A stretch of DNA of 64,000 nucleotides from the NCBI GenBank assembly GCA_026210745.1, contig CP110630.1, positions 6,696,001 to 6,760,000 of the forward strand, in the 5' to 3' direction. Under the pieces are notes generated by a model. That model saw nothing but the letters and a program-made list of their open reading frames with translations. It was not told where the DNA came from and made no database searches. The translations under genes were made by a program, and so were the position numbers. Of this stretch, positions 52,707 through 64,000 are shown in pieces; positions within the stretch are counted from its first letter, which is position 1; the number at the start of each line of letters is the position of its first letter. This DNA is from Exobasidium rhododendri (lineage: Eukaryota > Basidiomycota > Exobasidiomycetes > Exobasidiales > Exobasidiaceae).

Positions 52707-55014
52707 ATGTCACGATCAACTCGCAGTCGGCGATCGTCTTCCGCTGCAGGTCAGAGCTCAAGAAGTGACAGTGGTAACTTGGGCACGAGGGACAATGAAG
52801 AAGGTAGCATGTCTTACCCACTCACGTATGTGGTGACTGCCGTCGAGGCCTACAAGCTGCAATTGGCCCTTTACAAAGTAGGCTTAGCTCAAAGACCAAC
52901 GAACGAGGTACATTCCCCATTCACCAGCCCACCTACACCAACTCAATCGTATCCCAATACGCCCGTGTCTGGGTTAGCTCCCAAGAATAGCCCCTTTACA
53001 CCTTTCAGCAGCAGCACTGCGGTGGAAGCTTCGACGGAAAGCACAGAAGAAGTCAAGCCAAGACTAAGCGTCGCTATTGAGAATATGCTCCACGACAATG
53101 TGCTACCTCTGTCGAGCAGAACAGCACTTCGAGTCTTTCTCGCTGGCTGGCTCATCAATTATGCCCTCCAGACAATTGTACCTACTATAATGCGGCGTCG
53201 GAGGTGTGTAGAGAAATGCCGGATGACTGACTGAGTGAGAGGAAGTCGGGAGCAAGGACTGAATGCTCTTCACATCCCTACAGTCCCCGTGCAGCCTTTC
53301 GATCCTTAATATCGCACTCTCACAGCAAAGTAGGGCTCTCTCTGGCGCTTTTCTCCTTTCTCTATCGGACGTATAGCTACGCACTCGGCTTCCTTCGATT
53401 GAAGATTATATCTTCCTTGCCCAACCGCACACCTTCCTCCTCGAATGTACTGACACATCGGGCCCGCATTCATACTCGTCTGGTGCGACTGACGCAAGGC
53501 AACGGGTTAGTGCCCTTCCTGGCCGCCATGCTAGCATCACCAAGTCTACTCCTTCTTCCTGGACAGACTCTAAATCCAGCTGGAGGAGAAGGTTTTCCCC
53601 GAAAGACTTTCGCCTTGACCTTTTTTACAAAGGGGGTCCAATCTCAATTCACCGCACTGCGAAGAAGAAAAAGTCGGATGGTGAATTGGGTGCCCGATTG
53701 GTGCGATTCGGCGCTCTTTTATGCGATAGGGAACGGCCAATTGCTTTGGTCGTTTCTCTTTGAGCCAGAGTGTTTCCCAAAGGGATGTGAGTGACCTGTT
53801 GTTGTAGATGTGTTCGTGGATATATGTTGCTTATTCTTGCTGATCCCGCCCTCCACCGGATCTACTTTCGCTTGATTAGATGGCGATCTGATCCTCGCTC
53901 GATCTTCAGCCTATATTGCTCCTCGACCCGAGAATCTACCGTCGGCAGTGCCATGGCCCAGCCGACGTGAAGTAGCTGATCATATTGCTCTGCTGAGCAC
54001 GTCAACCAAGACAAAGTCCGCCTTTCCGACATTCATATCCCCTTCTCTTTCGGCTCTGCAGCCCTCGCCATATCCCACGACCGATTACACCAGCATCAAT
54101 CCCGTCTTGGACTTTTCACCGGCTCACCCTGGACATACTCGCTTACTGTGTGCTTTACTTCATCCCACCGAACCATCATGCAAGCGTAACTTCCTCAAGT
54201 TCTGGGCGGCGGAGTGGAAAGCTAGCGCTCGCTTCGTCTCCTTCTTCTTGGCAGCGATCAATGTGTTAAAATGGCGAAGTTGGAAGAAGGATCCTGAAGG
54301 CTCTCTCTTTACATTCGCCATGAGTATCATTCAAGGAGCTACCGTGATCAGTGGGAGTATCGGATCAGCCTGGGCCCTTACCTGTGCCTTTCAACACTAC
54401 TTTGTGAGTTTGGCGATTCACGTTCGTCGTGTTACAAATGAATCTTAACAAGGAACATACCTATTCCCACCCTTTGACAGCCTCGCAGCTTTATACCACA
54501 AAGTCGTTATTTCTTGAACGGCTTCCTCTCTTCTATATTCATCTTTGCTGTTCCTGCTTCTAGAAGGGCACAATTGAGCCTCTATGTGACAAGGATGTCC
54601 ATGGACAGTTCTTGGCAGATCCTCAAGAAGCAAAAGAAGGTAAAGTCCTTGAGGTGAGTAGTGGTCTCTTTCATCGATATGATGCATGGTTGATGGTATG
54701 GGCACCAGCTAATATGAAGATCTCACTGCCGCCCGTGAAGAAACGGTGACGTGCTACTACTGGCACTTGGCTTTGCGATGCTCACTTCGATTCGAGAAGA
54801 CACACCGTCAGACCTGACTGGATACATCCGTCGAATTCTTCAATTATTGACAGGTCCCAGGATGACAGGAACCGCTTCTGCAAACGCCGGGCTCCCTCTA
54901 CGACAGCTCAACGGCAGTGATGCGTCAAAGCAATGGCAATCAAGTACTTCCAAGAACTTTGGACTCCATCTCACCTCGCCTTCGAGTGATCGACAAAAGA
55001 CAAAGACGGGCTGA
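52707..55014 (+). CDS. TMEM135-like multi-pass membrane protein
   Basis: Exons 52707-53203, 53284-53786, 53880-54403, 54481-54653 and 54741-55014 give 656 residues. After a Ser-rich N-terminus there are several hydrophobic segments (TALRVFLAGWLINYALQTIV, VGLSLALFSFLYRTYSYALG, FVSFFLAAINVL, FTFAMSIIQGATVISGSIGS, VLLLALGFAML). A conserved Cys-containing stretch CALLHPTEPSCKRNFLKFW and SRYFLNGFLSSIFIFAVPAS match the TMEM135 family as I remember it. Animal TMEM135 acts in peroxisomes and mitochondria in lipid and organelle homeostasis, and the fungal role is unclear. All introns have consensus sites and keep phase. The family call rests on recalled motifs, not on alignment. Confidence 0.62.
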
Positions 55015-55290
55015 CTCGTTTGCTCTCACTTACCCCCTTCCTATGTGTAAAGCCTGTCTTTCCCGCCCATCGTATCCGCCCATGCCGTGAATCGCATCAT
55101 CATCATCGGGTAAATGTGTTGTTTTGTTTTAGATTGAAAAATAGAAAACATGTGTGATACAAAGAGGTAGTAAGTAATGGTAGCCTCTTCCTACTGAATT
55201 TTGAAATTCTCTCTTGACCCAAGGGAGAAGATGTGCATGTCGTGTGGATAGTAGACAAAGATGAGGTGTAAGGCAAGTAGTGCGAGTCGA

Positions 55291-56153
55291 TTACTTCTTC
55301 TTGTCGGAGCTCTTCTTCTTGGCAATACCGCGAACCTCTGTTTAGAAAAAGATAGATGAGGTGTGAGCGACGGCTCGGAATGGCAGCAATTCGAGACAAA
55401 ATGTTCCCAACTCACTCTTTGCTCGGTTCTTTCTCTCCTTTCGCAGCTTTCGTGAAGCCTTTTCGACCTTGGCTGACAGTCCCTTTCGAACCAATCGGTG
55501 CTTGGGCTCAAAGTTCATGCTCTCTCGGCTGTCGTAGATGAGGGCAAATCCTGTATTCGTAAAAAGAGAGTTGACTTTCAAGTCAGCAATCGCATCTCCC
55601 TTTGAGACGTCATAATTACTCACCAGTAGACCTTCCACCACCAAAGTGGGTCTTCATTCCAAATACAACACATTGCTCCTTGTTGGACTTGTACATGGCA
55701 GACAACTTCTCTGCCAACTCCTCTCTGGAAACGTTGGCTCGGCTAGGGTGAATGACATCCAAGACCATCTGCTTACGTTGAAGCAGACGGTTGGTGATGA
55801 ACTTTCTCGTTCGAAGTGTGACAGGTGAGCTCTCCTGTTTAGTGGGGGGACAGAGGTTTTTGTGTCAGAAAGCAGATCCATTATTCGACCCCATCGACGA
55901 CGACGTCCAGCTTTCCAGTGAGATGCCCAACTCTTCCTGCCCGGCCCCCGTTACGGCTCATTTGCTTAACATGTAGGTGCCCTCCGTCATTTGTGCAGCG
56001 TCATTTCCTGACCTCCAATGTACCGTTCTTCGACCTTCCACCATGGTATCACCCCATGTTCCAGCTTCCTCCTTTGCCTTTCCCCTCTCCCGCACCTCCC
56101 CAATCCCATGTACATCCTTACTCGCTCGTCATTCTCGAATCGGTACTCACCAT
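55291..56153 (-). CDS. RPS24: 40S ribosomal protein S24 (eS24)
   Basis: Exons 56153-56151 (only the ATG), 55834-55624, 55550-55416 and 55337-55291 give 131 residues. The protein starts [19 protein letters not shown] and continues with [40 protein letters not shown] and [19 protein letters not shown], ending in a Lys-rich tail SSDKKK. This is the complete eS24. The first intron is 316 bases (55835-56150), the longest in the window, while the other two are 73 and 78 bases. The phase is consistent at every junction. Confidence 0.94.
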
Positions 56154-56566
56154 ATTGGGCGTTATGTGAAGGTGAAAAGAGTGAACTTGTAAACGTCCGC
56201 TGATCTCTATGACCAGGCGCACGCGTAGTCTGAACTTTCCCTCACCTGGCCCTTCAGCCAAATTCGAGCTTCCCATTGAGTAGCCTGAGCGACTGGCATC
56301 CAGCTGCGGCGAAAACACGTGTACTAGCATTGATATGTATAGATATTTATGTAAGCAACATTTGGACGGCAATTGGATAAAGGAACTCGGGTGAGATCGA
56401 AGCGCCAAAGCGAAATTTTAGAATTTAAGGTATTGATCCGCGTCGAAATTCGAGATGAAATTCAATTCGAGATGGCTGATCCGTGCAGTGATTTCGGAGC
56501 TCTGTGTGCATTGCATGCTCGTGGACACGATGCTGGTTCCTTCACTCTCTCTAAAGCCCCCTCATC
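56154..56566. promoter_or_regulatory. Divergent promoter RPS24/DHODH with CACGTG
   Basis: 413 bases between divergent genes. A CACGTG lies at 56316-56321, 163 bases before the RPS24 start codon. The middle is AT-rich with repeated AAATT-type words (56410-56470). No coding signal was seen. Confidence 0.5.
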
Positions 56567-58161
56567 ATGTCTTCTGTCGGGTCACTGAAGTTAAAAGGCA
56601 CAAGGCTGGGGGATAGGAAGGGCATCTGGCTGATCAACAGCTGTAGGTAGACGAGGAAGGATAGGCATCGGAATGACAAGAAGAGAGCGTTCGCTGACTG
56701 GTATGTAACCCCACTTCCAGCTAGCCCGTGGGCGAGCGACTTTGAAGACCTGAAAAGGCTCTACGAATCACCATTGTGAGTGCGAGACTTGCAGAAAATC
56801 CTATTGAACTTTTTTTGAAGCTGAATTATATCGACCTTGTCCCAGCACGGCAGCGGTGACGACTCGTACTGCAGTAGTGACACACAAGGACATCAGCAAT
56901 ATTGAGAGCCTCGTTGACACTCTTCCCTTCCAATCGACTTTTCCCGAGAACAAGTCGGTACACGCTCACACCTTTCTCAGAGATACTTTGAAAACAATCG
57001 AAGGAGGCAAGCTCACAATAGCGAGAGGCTCGTTAAAGTGAGTGGTGCTTTGCTACATTGCGTCAAGCATACTCCGGCTGATTCTCAGGTGTTCCTTTGG
57101 TGGACACCAGCTCATATGGGTACAGCCCCTTTCCATTAAGCTCATACTTGGCTTGGACGGAAGCCTTGTTCAAGATGGACCCGCTGGAAGGTAAACCTGT
57201 CCTACTGAGTATAATCGGTACACCTGATGTCGTCGAGGCCGCTATTGTCTACCTGAGGAAGTGGGTCGTCGAGCATATAGAGGCGGAGACCGGTACTTCA
57301 TCGAAGCTTGGTGTAGAGATCAATCTCAGCTGTCCAAACGTGAGTCTCTGCAGGAATTTCCCGCATCAGACGATTGCTAAAATTGTGGCTGTCTCTTCCA
57401 GATCAAAGGCGACGACGCTCCGAGTGGCTACGACGGTACTAGCATTGCTGAGTACGTCAACGCTGTCCGCAACGCTAATCTAGCAGAGGCTGGCGGTGCT
57501 CCCCAGCTGACGATAGGGTGCGTATGGCACTACTCTGCAATGATGTCGTGATCGAGATGCTAAGCAGGAATTCCTCTGCAGATTCAAATTGCCACCATAC
57601 ACCTACCACGGACAGTTCAAGGCTCTAGGTCAAGCTCTTTCCTCTGTCCCTGCCGTGCCAGCCACCCTGTTCGACCATCCACTCGCCTTCCTTTCCTCGA
57701 CTAATACACTAGGCTGCAGCTTTTGGCTCACGGAAGGCGAGGGCAAGAACTTTGAACAGATGGTGAAGGCACTTCCATCAGCAGCAGATGTGACGGATGA
57801 ACTTGAGTATGATGGCACTGGTGGTATGGCAGGCGAAAGCTTGCATCCCATCTCACTAGGTAGGTCCGCACCACCTCTCCGTCTCTCATGCCAATGAACA
57901 ACTCTTCTCTGACGTCATGCACCTTATTCAGGGAACGTCTTGAACATCAGTCAGCTCCTCCAAGGCAACCGGGACGAACGATTGAAGTCCATCTCTATCA
58001 TCGGGATTGGTGGAGTAATGAGCGGCCTCTCTGCTCGTCGAATGCAAAGTGCTGGCGCTCATGTCGTGGGCCTCGCTACTGCCCTGGGTCGAGAAGGAAT
58101 AGACGTCTTTGAGCGAATAGCGAACGAGATACTGGATGAATTCGACTCAGAGGACTATTGA
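56567..58161 (+). CDS. Dihydroorotate dehydrogenase, class 1 type
   Basis: Seven exons (56567-56642, 56721-56775, 56846-57037, 57111-57339, 57402-57517, 57582-57859, 57932-58161) give 391 residues. Conserved steps are: WLINSSPWASDFEDLKRLYE across the first junction, TAAVTTRTAV, GSLNSYGYSPFPL, GVEINLSCPN with the Cys that acts as base in class 1A enzymes, GFKLPPYTY, and the FMN phosphate-binding IGIGGVMSG with GLATALGREG. These enzymes oxidise dihydroorotate in pyrimidine synthesis. There is no mitochondrial leader or membrane helix, so a cytosolic class 1 enzyme is likely. A related FMN oxidoreductase cannot be excluded. The acceptor at 57111 was chosen over a nearer one at 57089 because only it restores NSYGYSP. 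Confidence 0.85.
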
Positions 58162-58299
58162 GATGTTTCATTCTCATCAGCAGGTCGAGCTTCGGATTGT
58201 AGATATTGCTCTTTGCTGTTGCCCCTCTAATATTGAAACAATTTGCTTTTTGTGGATCGTACGAATACATTATGGCGAGTAGATGCAAGTACTACTTCA

Positions 58300-58699
58300 T
58301 CAGGCTCCTTTCCTCGCTTCCTTTTCTCGCTTCTTTGCTGCTTCTTTTTGCATCACCAGACCGACAAAGGCGCCTATCACTCCGAGACCAAGAACGAGAA
58401 CAATGGCCGGCAAACGAATTGCCCAGACTCTAGCAGGGAAGAAGTCGTGTATATAGGATCCTGCAGGGAACAGAGGCTGCAGGAAGAAGTGCAGTCAGAT
58501 ACGTGCCTGTTCGGCCGGGCTCTATGAAGTACTCTCCTTGCAACTCACTGTGATCAATGCCCAGATCGTGTAGTAGCTGAAGACGAATGTGGATATTGCC
58601 AGTAGAAGACCCCCCAGCAGTCGATCCGAGAAGGCCTGATGTGCAGTATCCAGCATGTCAGTTTCGCCGCAAGATATCTCTAGCAAGGCCACTCACCAT
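58300..58699 (-). CDS. DPM2: Dolichol-phosphate mannose synthase regulatory subunit
   Basis: Exons 58699-58697 (only the ATG), 58635-58549 and 58476-58300 give 88 residues. The protein is M-AFSDRLLGGLLLAISTFV, then YYTIWALITPLFPAGSYIHD, FFPARVWAIRLPAIVLVLG and a second hydrophobic helix, ending QKEAAKKREKEARKGA. Two membrane helices, the YYT-W-PL motif and the basic tail match DPM2 of animals and fungi. It stabilises the mannosyl transferase DPM1 (with DPM3) in the ER membrane for GPI anchors and protein mannosylation. The gene is easily missed because no exon is longer than 59 codons. The stop lies 138 bases from the convergent dehydrogenase. Confidence 0.9.
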
Positions 58700-58719
58700 T
58701 GTATGTCTACACCTTGCTC

Positions 58720-58752
<33 letters not shown>

Positions 58753-59203
58753 GAGCTAGTAGAGAATAAGATCGGTCCTGCCCATCCTCGACACTTAAGG
58801 TTGGGCAGTAGAGTGACTGTAGCATAGGTTGAAGGGGGGCAGCTCCACCTCGGCCACGTGTCTGTGCCTCTTCGTCATTGTTCGCGTCGCACAGACGGGG
58901 TTCTACGTTCAGCTCGCACTTTGAGACTAGTCATCACTGCCTTGACCAAGCGCCCGACTCCATCACGGCCGCCTCCTTCGCCTGCAAAGAGGATTTTCTT
59001 CCGCCTTGAATATAGCCCTGCACATAGGCGAACCTCCTTACAAGAGTTGAGTACCGCAAGAAGGAGTGGAAATTATCAAGTCATTATCATAGAAAATTGT
59101 GGCCTGGAATATGCGCATATGAGTCTTTCCAGCAAAGGCCTTCAAGTAAAGACCACCTTCACGCAAGCAATCTCCATCTAGTCTCGAATAAAGCGTAGAA
59201 AAA
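58700..59203. promoter_or_regulatory. Divergent promoter space DPM2/VPS13
   Basis: 504 bases. It contains an (AG)n microsatellite at 58720-58748 close to the DPM2 start and a CACGTG at 58855-58860. Frames here show no domain. Confidence 0.4.
58720..58748. repeat. (GA)n microsatellite in the DPM2 5' flank
   Basis: About fourteen uninterrupted GA dinucleotides, 21 bases upstream of the DPM2 start codon. In the DPM2 message it would be read as a CT-rich leader. Confidence 0.85.
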
Positions 59204-62200
59204 ATGCTTGAAGGCGTCCTAGCCTCTGTTTTAAACAGATTCTTGGCCTCCTACGTCGACGGATTGAATACTAGTCAGCTCAATGTCGGCATATGGAGTG
59301 GTGATGTCAAGCTCAAGAAGTGAGTGAGAGAGGGGAAAACGTGAGGAGCATTCACTTAGGTGCTGATCTTTACAATGACTCTCCTTCTATAAATCCAGTC
59401 TACGACTCAAGACGTCTGCTTTGGATAAGTTCAGACTGCCAATCGATGTCAAGGAAGGATACCTGGGCGACCTAACTCTCTCTATTCCCTGGTCTAATTT
59501 AAAGGGAAAGCCAGTCAGGGTATTGGTCGAGAATGTTTACCTTTTAGCTGCTCCCAAGAACGCAAGTGTACAGGTGGATGAAGATGAGGAGGAAGAGAGA
59601 GCACAAGCGGCCAAGCAAGAAAAGCTAGCCAACGCCGAGCTGTTGGGTAGGGACGGACCTCAAGAGATAGCAATGAGTACAGGTGAGTGTCGCATCTTTT
59701 CCTCTGTCCGCTTTCCTCCATTGACCACCGTATCTTGATGCAGAGGATGCGCAAAAGAACGAAAGCTTCACAAGCTCGCTCGTCACGAAGATTATCGATA
59801 ATTTACAGATTACTGTCCGGAATATTCACATACGATACGAAGATGACCTCTCGAATCCTGAGCATCCGTTCTCTGCCGGTCTCACCTTGGCTGAATTCTC
59901 TGCAGTATCTACAGACGGCAATTGGAACCCGACCTTCATCCAAAATAGCTCGGAAGGGATACACAAGGTGCGCATGAATATGAGAGATATGAACACAGGC
60001 CGCCAGCACTGACTCTTGCTTCACTAACTTTTCTACAGCTCGCTCGCCTAGAATCGTTGGCGGTCTACTGGGACACTGATGCAACCTCACTGGCCGGTTA
60101 TCCCATAGACGAAGCACAAGAGAAGTTCAAGTCGTTGATTGCGAGGGAAGGGCAGATTCCATCTCATCAGTTCATTCTCTCGCCCGTTTCCGGAGCGGGT
60201 AGACTTGTGATGAGGCACAAAATGACACCAGACGTAGCAAAAATGGACGCTGAGCTTCTCTTTGATCAGCTAGGCTTTGCTCTGGATGACGAGCAATACA
60301 GGGACGTCATTTCTGTCGCAGACTTGTTTCACTTTTACACTCGACAGGCCCAATATCGAAAGTTCCGACCCAAAGTAGAAGAATTGGAGGAAAATCACCC
60401 TCGAGCTATGTTGCAATTTGCCGGTCGAGCGATCCTCAGCGAAGTTCACGAAAAGCACAAAGTCTGGACTTGGGACTTCTTCAAGCAGCGAAGGGATGAT
60501 CGGAAACAGTACGTCACGCTATTCAAAGACAAGGAACAGCAGTCGCAAAAGCAAAATCAGAGCCAAGCCGGTATTCAGGCTACGCAAAGTGAAGCAGGTA
60601 CCAGTTTGCGAGAGTTAGAGCAACGACTGCATTACAAGGACATTCGTTTCTATCGTTCGATTGCCAGGAACGAGCTTCGAAAGGAGAGGCTGAAGAAGAA
60701 GAAGGAGGATCTGGAGAATCATTCCATCTTGGGTGGCGACTCTCATCAACCGAAGCAAGGAGGTGGCTGGCTTGGATGGATATGGGGGGGAGGAAGTCAA
60801 CAGGGTCAAGGTAACACAGATGGGGGAATGCTGAACGATGAACAGAAGAAAGAGCTGTACGATGCCATTGAATGGGACGAAGAGGCTGGGTCAAAGGAGC
60901 TCACCCAAACCGTCGATTTACCCGAGGATGCGTTGAAGCTGCGCCTCACGACAAAGCTGCAGACTGGCTCCTTTGCTTTGCGCGATCATTCCAAGGGCAA
61001 CGACATCATCTCTCTCGTCTTCGACAGCTTGCAAGCGGACGTGCTTCAACGAATCGACAACTTTCAAGCTTCTGTTTCATTGGGAGGACTGCGAGTGTAT
61101 GACGGCACGCTTCCTAATTCACTATACCCACAGATTGTTCGAGTGAAAGATGACGAATTGGACATTATTCAGCAACAGTCATGGAGTGGGACGCTTGAAC
61201 AGGCGGAGAAGGAAGTCCAGAAAGAAAGTGACCCGGAAAACCCGTTCTTTTCACTACAATTCGAGAGCAAGCCTTTGGACAAGCGCGCCGACAATGCACT
61301 GACTCTTCGCATGAGATCGTTGGAGATCGTGTATCACCGAACGTATGTCGAATCGATTGTTCGATTTTTCAAGCCACCGGAGAGTGAGCTAGAGTTAATT
61401 GGAGCTTTGATCGACGTTGCCAGTGAGACCATCGAGGGGATTAGAAAGGAGACGAGGGCAGGGCTGGAGACTGCACTAGACAACCACAAGACGATCGACA
61501 TTGATCTGGACATAAAAGCGCCCATTATCATCATACCAGAAGATGCTAGTAAGCGGAATTGTCAACATATCGTGCTGGATGCTGGTCAGATATCTCTCAG
61601 GAGTGTCTTGGCAGATCAGAGTGCAGTCGACACTGTGCGATCCAAGCAGTCGAAGCAATACACCCAAGAAGACTATCGGCAGCTGGAGGACCTCATGTAT
61701 GATCGATTCTTTGTCAAGCTGGAGAGCATGCAACTCGTCATGGGACCCAATCTCGAGCACTGCTTGAAGAGTCTGAACAGCAGCGTGGATCTGGATCAAT
61801 CGTTGCACTTTTTGGAGCGAATCAATCTTGACTTTACGTTGCACAACTCCATCCTTCCAAAAGCGCCCAATCTCACCAAATTCAAGCTGACTGGTCACTT
61901 GCCGCTTCTTCGAGTGAATTTCTCTGATCGAAAGTACAAGACGTTGATGGCAATCGTCGATGCCGCCATACCACATCTAGACGATGATGATGCCAAAAGC
62001 ACCAGTCCGATGTCTTCGATCAAAGAGAATAAGCCGGCATCCGATGCTGCTGCTGCTGCTGCAAAGAGAGATAATGAGGGTGAGAAAGGTACATCGGCAG
62101 CGAACACTTCCGGCCTCAACTTGAGCAAGGAAAGAAGATCGAGGATAGCTAGTCAGATGCGAGGCGATGAATATGTCGTGGACTCGACAACTTTCGACGA

Positions 62201-64000
62201 CGACGAAGATGAAACAGCAGACTTCAAGGATGCAGAAGATGATACGACGGATCGAATCAATGCGCATCAGAAGAACTTTGAGATGAACTTTGTCGTTGAC
62301 AGCTTGCAAGGCAGCATCTTCAAGTCGAATACCGATCCGCGAAAGCCAGATCGACTGCTGGTGGAAGCGAAGTTTGAGGGATTCCTGTTGAACTTGGCCA
62401 TCTTTCCCTATCACATGGAGGTAGAAGTAGGCCTACGAAGCCTGGAGCTAGAGGACAAGATTGTCGATCAGAAGCAAGACCTGTTCCGATCAATGATCAC
62501 TAGTAAGGTAGTGGATGACGGTGTCGTCAAAAACATCCCGTCCAGGTCCACTGCATCCAGCCCAGACAAGACGAACAAAGACTTGGTGAGAGTCAAGTAC
62601 ACTCAGGTAGACACGGATTCGCCCGAATTCATGACTGTCTACGAAGGAATTGATCAGAGCATCAATGTGGAGGTGTCGACGATCAACATCATGTTGACTA
62701 GGGTCAGCATCCTGGCTGTGTACGACTGGATCATGACAACTTTCGTACCGGAAGATCCAATTTCTCCTACGTCGCAGAAGCAGATCGACACGATCAAGAC
62801 GGAAAACCCCTCAGCGGAAATCCTGGCTAGCACGAGCGAGAGGAAGGAGAAGCTGCGAGTGCGCGTGAAGCTGACGTCGATCGTCATGCGACTCAACAAC
62901 GACGGTCAACTCCTTTCCACTCTGACGCTATCGACAGCCGATGTCGCCGTCCTCCTTCGAGGCAATACCATGCGAGTGGCAGCCCGACTTGGGTCTTTGC
63001 TGTTGCTCGACAACACTCTCCGGGAAACTGCCACTCCTGAATTTAAGAAACTTCTCACAATCGACGGTGATGAAGTAGCCGACTTCACCTATGAAACGTT
63101 CGACTCCGCAGACGAGGCAACATATCCTGGCTACGACATGTCCATCTGGCTACGGGCAGGCTCCTTGCGATTCACCTTTATGGAGGAGTCCATCGCCGAG
63201 CTGCTCCAGTTCTTCAGCAAGTTTGCACAGATGAAAGCTGTCTACGATGTTGCGACTCAGGCGGCCAGTGCCCAAGCGACTCAGCTTCAGGCGGAAGTCA
63301 TGAAGATACACTACGACGTCATCATCAAGACGCCAATCGTAGTACTACCTCGAGACGTGTCCTCTTCCGACGTGATCACCGTCAATCTTGGTGAGATCTA
63401 CGCCCACAACACGTTCCACAACGATGAAAAAAAGAAGCACATCATCACCAAAGTGGAAGCAGGCGTCCGACACATCCGTCTGGCTTCCAGATTGAACATC
63501 AAGAAGAAGGAACACCACATTCAGATGATCGATGATGTCAATATCAGCGTGGACATCACGCAGCAAGAGCATGTGGATCACGAGCCTGGCAAGGACTCCA
63601 CCGAGCCAGACATGCAGATCCTGGCAAAGATGTCCGATGTGAACATTAAGATGACGGAGCAACAATACGCCTTTATCATGAAGTTGACCCAGAGTATTCC
63701 CAAAGCTTTCGCGTACGATGATGGTGAAGGGATGGACGAGGAAAGCGGCCTGTACGACGGCGATAGTCTAGCGAGCTCAAGAAAGCAGGTTACAGCTGCA
63801 GCAGATCAAGCAGTGAAGCCGGAAGGAGTGGTGGATAAGAAGTCGGGAGTCGACATGCTTCCTGAATTGGGCACAAGGACCGTCGGCAAGGACGGTCAGC
63901 CTGCTCCGTTGAGTACGAGTATGGACTTGCTGTTCAACGTTCAAACGATCAACATTGAGCTGTTCACTTCGGCCGCTATTGAACAAGATTCGATGCATCA
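59204..64000 (+). CDS. VPS13: VPS13 bridge-like lipid transfer protein (5' part)
   Basis: Exons 59204-59319, 59399-59682, 59744-59967 and 60039 to the right edge, where the frame is still open, give about 1528 residues. The start [20 protein letters not shown] and [20 protein letters not shown] is the chorein_N entry of VPS13. It is followed by [40 protein letters not shown] and [20 protein letters not shown]13 forms a hydrophobic channel that moves lipids between membranes at contact sites of ER, mitochondria, vacuole and peroxisomes. The repeating-beta-groove part follows with acidic, Asp-rich loops ([12 protein letters not shown]). The gene is cut by the window end, as the full protein is usually over 3000 residues. 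Antisense frames here are shadows. Confidence 0.95.

Noticed and set aside
61476-61976. 166-codon minus-strand frame, and several like it to 63998
   Set aside because: These are antisense to the VPS13 exon, which shows clear family motifs on the + strand.
1-64000. Search for transposons, virus-like elements, CRISPR arrays and long terminal repeats
   Set aside because: No reverse transcriptase, transposase, integrase or capsid-like frames, no long direct or inverted repeats, and no regularly spaced short repeats were seen by eye.

Overview
The window looks like nuclear DNA of a basidiomycete fungus. Thirty-two protein-coding genes lie close together on both strands. Most are split by short GT-AG introns of about 65-105 bases, while several very long reading frames (sirtuin, SLMAP-like FHA protein, most of VPS13) have none or few. 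Compact genes, few introns in long genes and a tandem family of small-to-medium secreted proteins suggest a smut-like lineage (Ustilaginomycotina). That placement is inference and was not tested by alignment.

Layout. 1-8495: the end of an unrecognised gene, a DHH-family phosphoesterase with a viral-type nuclear localisation signal, a YpeA-like GNAT acetyltransferase, ETF alpha subunit and APC4. 8955-19000: an accessory stretch, all on the minus strand, with an orphan secreted protein, an amidase and a tandem array of four secreted paralogues (12361-18612). 19499-35000: PHS1-type dehydratase, an Hst3/Hst4-like sirtuin, a small probably mitochondrial orphan, an alpha-arrestin, nucleoside diphosphate kinase, cytochrome c, an Eht1/Eeb1-type esterase, and a secreted six-cysteine protein with a collagen-like tail. 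35157-43693: Ku80, the head-to-head ribosomal pair RPL5/RPL15, and guanine deaminase. 43982-52372: SLMAP-like tail-anchored FHA protein, a serine-rich orphan, the head-to-head ribosomal pair RPL24/RPL38, and an alpha-class p24 cargo receptor. 52707-64000: TMEM135-like membrane protein, RPS24, a class-1-type dihydroorotate dehydrogenase, DPM2 (88 residues, three tiny exons), and the first part of VPS13, which runs off the right edge.

Most genes are conserved housekeeping functions: translation, mitochondrial electron transfer, DNA repair, cell cycle, secretory pathway and lipid transfer. The most unusual region is the 6-kb array. Its four genes encode signal-peptide proteins without cysteines in the mature chain, sharing a predicted globular domain of about 160 residues and ending in variable low-complexity tails. 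The two right-hand copies are strongly diverged in the domain but almost the same over the last ~117 residues, a mosaic pattern that suggests gene conversion. I do not recognise this family.

Other patterns: four genes whose first coding exon is only the ATG; a CACGTG box in each of the three ribosomal-protein promoter regions; and a five-times repeated helical motif in the arrestin tail. I found no transposon, virus-like element, CRISPR array, tRNA or rRNA. Exon boundaries were assigned by hand from splice consensus, reading phase and family conservation.
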